DNA from: Marinospirillum alkalitolerans | Lineage (GTDB): Bacteria > Pseudomonadota > Gammaproteobacteria > Pseudomonadales > Halomonadaceae | Length of the DNA: 64,000 nt | Reading direction: 5' to 3' | Assembly (NCBI RefSeq): GCF_045055655.1 | Contig: NZ_JBANFI010000005.1 | Coordinates: forward strand, 62,001 to 126,000 | Shown: positions 59,173 to 64,000 of the stretch, piece by piece | Layout of the letters: each line of letters begins with the position of its first letter | Numbering within the stretch: the first letter of the stretch is position 1 | Program-made: the position numbers and the translations under genes | The notes under the pieces: generated by a model | Told to the model about the DNA's origin: nothing | The model's input: the letters and a program-made list of their open reading frames with translations, nothing else | Databases searched by the model: none

Positions 59173-60012
59173 ATGCTGCATCCTCGTGCTTTACCTGATC
59201 TGGAAACGTCGATTCAGTTGGCGGCGGTTCAGTTGAATTCAGCGGGTGACTGGCCAACCAATCGGCAGCGCGTACAAGAGGCTGTGGCGGCAGCGGCAGC
59301 GGCAGGTGCTCAACTGGTCGTCTTGCCTGAATACTTTGTATTGATGCATCCCGATGAGCAGGCCCGTTTTGCGCTGGCTGAAGAAGATGGGCAAGGGCCG
59401 ATTCAGGATTTCTTGGCGCAACTTGCCGCCCAGCAGGGCGTCTGGCTGGTTGCCGGCAGTCTGCCATTAAAAACCCCCTTCGCCGATAAGCTCACCAATA
59501 GCTGCCTGGTGTATGGCCCTGCAGGTGAGCGCGTGGGGCGCTATGACAAGGTGCATCTGTTTAGTTTTCAGCGGGGGCAAGAGCGCTATGATGAAGCGGC
59601 AACGCAACTGGCAGGAGAAAGGCCGCTGATCTTTGATACGCCCTTTGGGCGGGTTGGCGTTGGGATTTGTTATGACCTGCGCTTTCCGGAGTTTTTCCGT
59701 CATTTAGATGCGGTGGATCTGTGGGTGCTCCCCGCGGCGTTTACGGTGACCACAGGTCAGGCCCATTGGGAGGTGTTGTTGCGCGCGCGGGCGATTGAAA
59801 ACCAGTGTTACTTCTTGGCTGCTGCGCAGACAGGCACGCATCAAGGCGGGCGGCAGACCTATGGGCATAGCCTGCTGGTCGACCCTTGGGGAGAGGTGGT
59901 CGCGCAGCTAGATGATCAACCTGGCCTGCTGCTGGGCAGCCTAGAACCACAGCGTTTGGCTGAGGTCAGAACGCAGTTGCCGGCTTTGTTACACCGGCGC
60001 TTGGGTGTGTAG
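59173..60012 (+). CDS. Nitrilase-family amidase (Nit1/deaminated glutathione amidase-like)
   Basis: Carbon-nitrogen hydrolase of 279 residues from ATG 59173 (AAGGAGA six bases upstream). The catalytic triad is Glu53 in VVLPEYF, Lys126 in YDKVHLF and Cys166 in GICYDLRFPE. The sequence around the cysteine matches the Nit1/YafV branch, whose members repair deaminated glutathione. An earlier in-frame ATG at 59119 is less likely. Convergent with the DUF488 gene. Confidence 0.9.
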   Translation: MLHPRALPDLETSIQLAAVQLNSAGDWPTNRQRVQEAVAAAAAAGAQLVVLPEYFVLMHPDEQARFALAEEDGQGPIQDFLAQLAAQQGVWLVAGSLPLKTPFADKLTNSCLVYGPAGERVGRYDKVHLFSFQRGQERYDEAATQLAGERPLIFDTPFGRVGVGICYDLRFPEFFRHLDAVDLWVLPAAFTVTTGQAHWEVLLRARAIENQCYFLAAAQTGTHQGGRQTYGHSLLVDPWGEVVAQLDDQPGLLLGSLEPQRLAEVRTQLPALLHRRLGV

Positions 60013-60034
60013 GGCGCACGCGATAGCAGCGAGT

Positions 60035-60451
60035 TCAGTCGAGGCCGTCTGCGGCCCCCCTATTGGAAGGCGGGCTGGTCGCCGCTGTATCCAGGGCTTT
60101 GGTCAGGAACTCTTGTAAAATATGTGGCCAGGATTGCTCAGGATCGCGCTCCTGGCTGATCATGATGATGGCGGCTTGCTGTTGCGCCAGATCGAGCAGT
60201 CTTTGTGTTTTGCTGCTGTCTGTATGCAGTTCATCGCGATAGCGGCGCGCAAAACGCTGCCAATCCATTTTTTCCTGTGTCCACTCACGCTTAAGACTGT
60301 TGCTGGGTGCGGCTTCTGGCCACCAGTGATCGATACTCAGTTCTGAGCGTGTGCGCCCATGTGGCCACAGACGATCAATCAACACTCGTGGTGCTGAACT
60401 GGTTTCTGAGTCGTTGTTGTACAGCCATTGCAGTTGGAAGTGCGCTTTCAT
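60035..60451 (-). CDS. DUF488-family protein (YeaO-like)
   Basis: Protein of 138 residues. The pattern RVLIDRLWPHGRTRSEL near the start and WQRFARRYRDEL after it are hallmarks of the DUF488/YeaO family, of unknown function. Length is normal. It is divergent from the large DUF1266 gene, about 90 bases apart by the preferred starts. Confidence 0.85.
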   Translation of the reverse strand: MKAHFQLQWLYNNDSETSSAPRVLIDRLWPHGRTRSELSIDHWWPEAAPSNSLKREWTQEKMDWQRFARRYRDELHTDSSKTQRLLDLAQQQAAIIMISQERDPEQSWPHILQEFLTKALDTAATSPPSNRGAADGLD

Positions 60452-60544
60452 GGTCGTCCATTATCCCTTGAGGGTGCTTGTCAGTTACAATGCACCTTCT
60501 TTTTTAATGCTGATTCACCTGCTGAACATCCCAAGGGGGTTAAA

Positions 60545-62977
60545 GTGCCGGTTTCTGTTGCTGAATGGCTCAAGCCATTTCAGGGTGTATCCCTTGATGA
60601 TCGAAAACATGCAGAAATTCTTGCTGAATGTCAACTGATGCATCTGGCCGATGCCTATGTTTTTTTTATGCGCTGCTGGCAGCGCGGCGAAGCGGGTGCG
60701 CTGGTGCGTGGAATTCAGGTGCTGGAGGCCTTGTCAGGCCTAGGCTGGATCAGTACAGAAGAGGCCGCGGCTTGGCGGGCGCATTGGATTGGGCGTTTAC
60801 AGCATCACTATCCCAGTGCCGAGGATTTTTTAGCGGCGCTGGCGCTGAGCGATGTGGCCAGTGCGCCGCTGAAGGCATGGGCGCAAGAGCGAGTTGAGGC
60901 TGATTTTCCTGATTGGATGGCAGAAATCGAGGCCGTGTCTGAGGCTCCTTTGCAGGTGCGTAAGACACCGCTCGGCTATGCGCTGGCGGCGCGCGCTTCC
61001 AGCTTTCCTATTTTTCAGCAGGCGCTGGATGATCCGCAGCGTTTGCGTCAGGCCTTCTGGCCGGATGTAGAAGCCACCTTGCAAGAATACTGGCAGGTCG
61101 ATTCTGCCGAGACTTGCCGCCAGCTGCTCTATTGGTTGGCAGGGCAGGGCCAGCGTTATGCCTGGCAGCTGGATCATCAGTGGCTACAGGAGGCCAGTGC
61201 CGAAGAGCGCCAGACCTGGCAAGAAGAATTGCCGGATGGAATGGAAGGCTATGCTGAGCAGATGCTGAATGCGCTGGCCCTGCCTGAGTTGGATATCGGG
61301 GCCTGGGATTGGGTACGGATGGCCGATCTGGCGCTGGCTGGCTATATGGCGGGTTATCTTTCTGCCAGTGAGTGGCGCAGCTTTGCCTTGGTTGCCCTGT
61401 GGCTGCTCAGACGCCGCTATGCCTCTTGGGAGGCCATTCATCAGAGCTATCTGCTGGGTTATCGCTTCTGGCGCACTCAAAGTCAGCTCAATCTGAGTCC
61501 TGAGATAGAAGAAAGCTGGCAGCTGCTCCTAGAAGTGGCCTTTTCTCCTCAGCGCCAACTGAATTGGCAGGCCTTGGAGGTGGATCACCCAGATTTTCGT
61601 GATGCGTTGCAGCTCTTCTCCGCTGGGCTTGAGGCTGGCCCGTTGCTGGTGAGCCTGCTGGCCAGTGTCCGAGATGATGCCTGTGTGCTGACGGGCTTAG
61701 GCAGTGAGCTGCCAGAAGAGCGCGAGCAGGAAGCCAAGGAGTTTTTGCTCGCCCATCTTGAGGTGGATCTTGAAGAAGGGCTGCGCAATGCTTTGACGCG
61801 TTTTTGGCAACCGGGTCGCGTGCATCATTATGATCAGCTGGCATTGAACTGTCGTACGGGCGTGGCGCCCTCTTTGCCCGCGAATCTCGGCGCGGTAGCG
61901 GAGGTCTGGCAAGCCTGGCATCAGCAGCAGCCTTTGCTGGCGGGGTTGGTGCAGCATCCTGCCGCGATCGTGATGGCAGAGAAATATGCCTTTTATCTGC
62001 TCAAGGCGCAGGAATCAGGTTTGTTTGCCAGCAGTGAAGTCGAGCACCTCACTCTGGCTATCCAGGACTATCTGAGCTGGCACTACCCCAAAGCTGAGTC
62101 TTTACTGGCTGCGTGGCAGGCTTGGGATGAAGTGCTGTGCTTGCAAGGTGATGAGCGCCCCTTGGCGGCAGAGCTGGCTTGGCATCGGCAAGATCCAGGC
62201 AGCCTGTTTCACTTTGTGGATTGGAAGCGGCCACCCGCGCGCTTGGTGGAGCCAGGTCGTCCGGTCAGCGAAACCGAGCTGGCGCTGTTGAATCTGGTGG
62301 GGCCGTTGACGGGGATTCACTGGTCGTGGCCCGAGCGGCTGCCGAGTGAGCCAGCACAAGAGCTGCGTCAGCTCTTGCAAGAAACGCATCTCTTTCATAG
62401 TCCTGAAGATTTAAAAGACTACTTGCAACACCTGTATGCCGCCGGAGATCGTCAGGAGTATCTGGTCGCCTTCTCGATTTTTACGCTGCATCCTGAGCGC
62501 TTGGATCAAGAGCTTGAGCTGCAAGAGCAGGATGAGGCGCGCGATGAAGAGCAGGAAACCTATTATCAGCGTCTGCTGCGCGTCAAACACAATACCCTGG
62601 GTGTGAATGATGTTGATCTCTGTGCCTGGGATCTGGTGCAGCTGATCGATCTGGCTGTAGCGGGTTATCAACTGGGTTGGCTGAACCAGCAGGAATTGGC
62701 CGAGTGGCTTGAAAAAACGCAGCAGCTGTTAACGCGCAGCTATCACGGCTGGAGCGATTTTGCTGGTGCCTTGTTGGCTGGCTACAACTTCTTTATGAAT
62801 GAAGGGCCGCAAAGAGGCGAGCTGCTTGAAGTCTTCAGTCAACGCCTGCTGGGCCTGCTGATTGCTGTTCCACCGCAAGCTGGGCTCTGGTCAACCCTGC
62901 ACTGGCCGGGCGCACCAGCGCGGCGCTGGCAGGATACCAGTCATAGTCATCTGCCGCCCAAAAAGCGCCTGCATTAG
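60545..62977 (+). CDS. Large protein with two DUF1266 domains
   Basis: Protein of about 810 residues from GTG 60545, which has AAGGGGGT five bases upstream; an earlier ATG (60428) would overlap the DUF488 gene start. Two DUF1266 domains are visible: one near residues 240-320 (AWDWVRMADLALAGYMAGYL, then SWEAIHQSYLLGYRFW) and one near the C-terminus (CAWDLVQLIDLAVAGYQLGW, then GWSDFAGALLAGYNFF). The family includes E. coli YbeU/YbeR and has no known function. No signal peptide or membrane segment. Rich in Trp, Gln and Leu. Confidence 0.8.
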   Translation: MPVSVAEWLKPFQGVSLDDRKHAEILAECQLMHLADAYVFFMRCWQRGEAGALVRGIQVLEALSGLGWISTEEAAAWRAHWIGRLQHHYPSAEDFLAALALSDVASAPLKAWAQERVEADFPDWMAEIEAVSEAPLQVRKTPLGYALAARASSFPIFQQALDDPQRLRQAFWPDVEATLQEYWQVDSAETCRQLLYWLAGQGQRYAWQLDHQWLQEASAEERQTWQEELPDGMEGYAEQMLNALALPELDIGAWDWVRMADLALAGYMAGYLSASEWRSFALVALWLLRRRYASWEAIHQSYLLGYRFWRTQSQLNLSPEIEESWQLLLEVAFSPQRQLNWQALEVDHPDFRDALQLFSAGLEAGPLLVSLLASVRDDACVLTGLGSELPEEREQEAKEFLLAHLEVDLEEGLRNALTRFWQPGRVHHYDQLALNCRTGVAPSLPANLGAVAEVWQAWHQQQPLLAGLVQHPAAIVMAEKYAFYLLKAQESGLFASSEVEHLTLAIQDYLSWHYPKAESLLAAWQAWDEVLCLQGDERPLAAELAWHRQDPGSLFHFVDWKRPPARLVEPGRPVSETELALLNLVGPLTGIHWSWPERLPSEPAQELRQLLQETHLFHSPEDLKDYLQHLYAAGDRQEYLVAFSIFTLHPERLDQELELQEQDEARDEEQETYYQRLLRVKHNTLGVNDVDLCAWDLVQLIDLAVAGYQLGWLNQQELAEWLEKTQQLLTRSYHGWSDFAGALLAGYNFFMNEGPQRGELLEVFSQRLLGLLIAVPPQAGLWSTLHWPGAPARRWQDTSHSHLPPKKRLH

Positions 62978-62984
62978 AGGCGCT
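62959..62984 (-). terminator. Terminator of the glutathionyl-hydroquinone reductase gene
   Basis: AGCGCCT/AGGCGCT stem (62964-62984) followed on the minus strand by five T residues. It lies inside the last codons of the convergent DUF1266 gene. Confidence 0.75.
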
Positions 62985-63008
62985 GGGTTGTTGATCAACA
63001 AACTGCCG

Positions 63009-64000
63009 TCACCAAGCCGCTGACCCAGTCGGCGGCTGTGATGGCAAGGTTTCGCGGCCATGAGGGGCCAGTAGATCTAAGTCTGGCCCTTTCGGGACCA
63101 CTTGAGTCGGATTGATCTGTGTATGGCTCTGGTAGTAGTGGCCTTTGATATGCGCAAAGTTCACTGTCTGCGCGATGCCCGGCCATTGGTAGAGCTCCCT
63201 TAAATAGCCAAAGAGGGCGGGATAGTCAGCAATGCGGCGCAGGTTGCACTTAAAATGGCCAACATAGACCGCATCAAAGCGAATCAGTGTCGTCCACAAA
63301 CGCCAGTCTGCTTCGGTGATCTGCGGGCCGCAGAGGTAGCGCTGCTGGCTGAGTAGGTTCTCTAGCGCATCCAGTTCTGCAAACAAAGGCTGCACGGCCT
63401 CTTCATAGGCTTCTTGTGTGGTCGCAAAGCCAGCACGATAAACCCCATTGTTAATGCGCTCGTAAACACGCGTGTTCATCGCATCGATCTGCTCGCGTAA
63501 AGCCAGCGGATAATAATCTCCCTCGTGGGCACCAAGATGATCAAAGACGGAGTTGAACATCCGAATGATCTCGGCTGATTCATTGCTGACTGGGCGCTGC
63601 TGCTTTTTATCCCATAGCAGTGGCACCGTGACGCGGCCGCTATACTGGGGCTCTGCCTGGGTGTAGAGCTGGTGCAGATAGTCAGCGCCAAAAAGCGGAT
63701 CGGCGACGACGCCCGGCCCAGCTTGAAAAGTCCAGCCCTGCTCGCGCATCAACCAATGCACGACAGAGACATCGATCATCTTCTCGAGTCCTTTAAGCTG
63801 GCGAAAAATCAGCGTGCGATGCGCCCAAGGACAGGCCAGAGAAATATAGAGGTGATAACGCCCCGCTTCGGCCTGAAATCCAGCATCACCACTGGGACCG
63901 GCTTGACCATCTGGGGTAATCCAGTGGCGAAACTGGCTGGTAGAGCGAATAAAGCGCCCTTGATGGCTTGCTGTGTCATACCACTGGTCTTGCCACTGCC
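63009..64000 (-). CDS. yqjG: Glutathionyl-hydroquinone reductase (Xi-class GST), 5' end missing
   Basis: Reduces glutathionyl-hydroquinones back to hydroquinones. The frame is open to the window edge, giving about 330 residues without the start. The N-terminal part has RFIRSTSQFRHWI and the catalytic cysteine motif ACPWAHRTLI, the Xi-class signature. The C-terminal helical domain has FATTQEAYEEAVQPLF, RYLCGPQITEADWRL and HFKCNLRRIADYP. E. coli YqjG is about 328 residues, so only a few residues are missing. Confidence 0.92.
   Translation of the reverse strand, partial: QWQDQWYDTASHQGRFIRSTSQFRHWITPDGQAGPSGDAGFQAEAGRYHLYISLACPWAHRTLIFRQLKGLEKMIDVSVVHWLMREQGWTFQAGPGVVADPLFGADYLHQLYTQAEPQYSGRVTVPLLWDKKQQRPVSNESAEIIRMFNSVFDHLGAHEGDYYPLALREQIDAMNTRVYERINNGVYRAGFATTQEAYEEAVQPLFAELDALENLLSQQRYLCGPQITEADWRLWTTLIRFDAVYVGHFKCNLRRIADYPALFGYLRELYQWPGIAQTVNFAHIKGHYYQSHTQINPTQVVPKGPDLDLLAPHGRETLPSQPPTGSAAW

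Overview
The window reads as chromosome of a gammaproteobacterium of moderate GC content, most likely a marine or halophilic member of the Oceanospirillales/Pseudomonadales. The evidence is gene order. The block dusA–tal–STAS–PP2C phosphatase–mlaA resembles the Pseudomonas arrangement, and rne/rluC–sppA–maf–yceD–rpmF–plsX is the classic gammaproteobacterial cluster. The genus assignment is inference; no rRNA gene is present.

Layout. 1-7 kb: start of gltX, dusA, tal, a phosphatase/anti-sigma-antagonist pair, and an operon of an alpha/beta-hydrolase-fold protein, a KAS III enzyme and mlaA. 7-15.5 kb: hrpA and a fatty-acid activation block (two acyl-CoA synthetases and a MaoC/PhaJ-type hydratase). 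15.5-18.9 kb: tRNA-Ser(GGA), a four-gene accessory cluster including a DUF5071 protein, and an SbtA-like transporter. 19-23.4 kb: an iron/heme locus with a TonB-dependent receptor, hemP and a HemS-type protein, with three good Fur boxes and a possible Fur-controlled small RNA. 23.5-32 kb: rne, rluC, sppA, maf, yceD, rpmF, plsX. 32-38.8 kb: polyphosphate:AMP phosphotransferase, then an MCE-type lipid-transport operon whose ATPase subunit has lost its ATP-site motifs, and an MscS-like channel. 38.8-44.1 kb: a photolyase-family protein and branched-chain 2-oxoacid dehydrogenase E1alpha/E1beta/E2. 44.2-47.6 kb: a TAXI-type TRAP transporter with its DUF1850 partner. 47.8-49.6 kb: umuDC behind a LexA box.

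49.6-54.5 kb is the main accessory region, next to tRNA-Val(GAC). It holds two paralogous YezG/DUF600 immunity-like genes, a membrane protein, and a run of A+T-rich single genes all on the minus strand. These single genes look like immunity proteins (an Imm22-like pseudogene and a DUF6985-like gene) or a HEPN-like protein. At least one of them is followed by a good integron-type attC folding site. I read this as a small integron-like cassette array without a visible integrase or toxin. 54.7-64 kb returns to ordinary genes: a secreted serine hydrolase, a methyltransferase, RNase II, a nitrilase-family amidase, DUF488, a large double-DUF1266 protein, and a glutathionyl-hydroquinone reductase running off the end.

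Together the metabolic genes point to aerobic growth on fatty acids, branched-chain amino acids and organic acids. Several RNA-processing enzymes (HrpA, RNase E, RNase II, RluC, DusA) are scattered through the window. The least ordinary parts are the cassette array, the MCE operon with a degenerate ATPase, and the Fur-controlled intergenic region.
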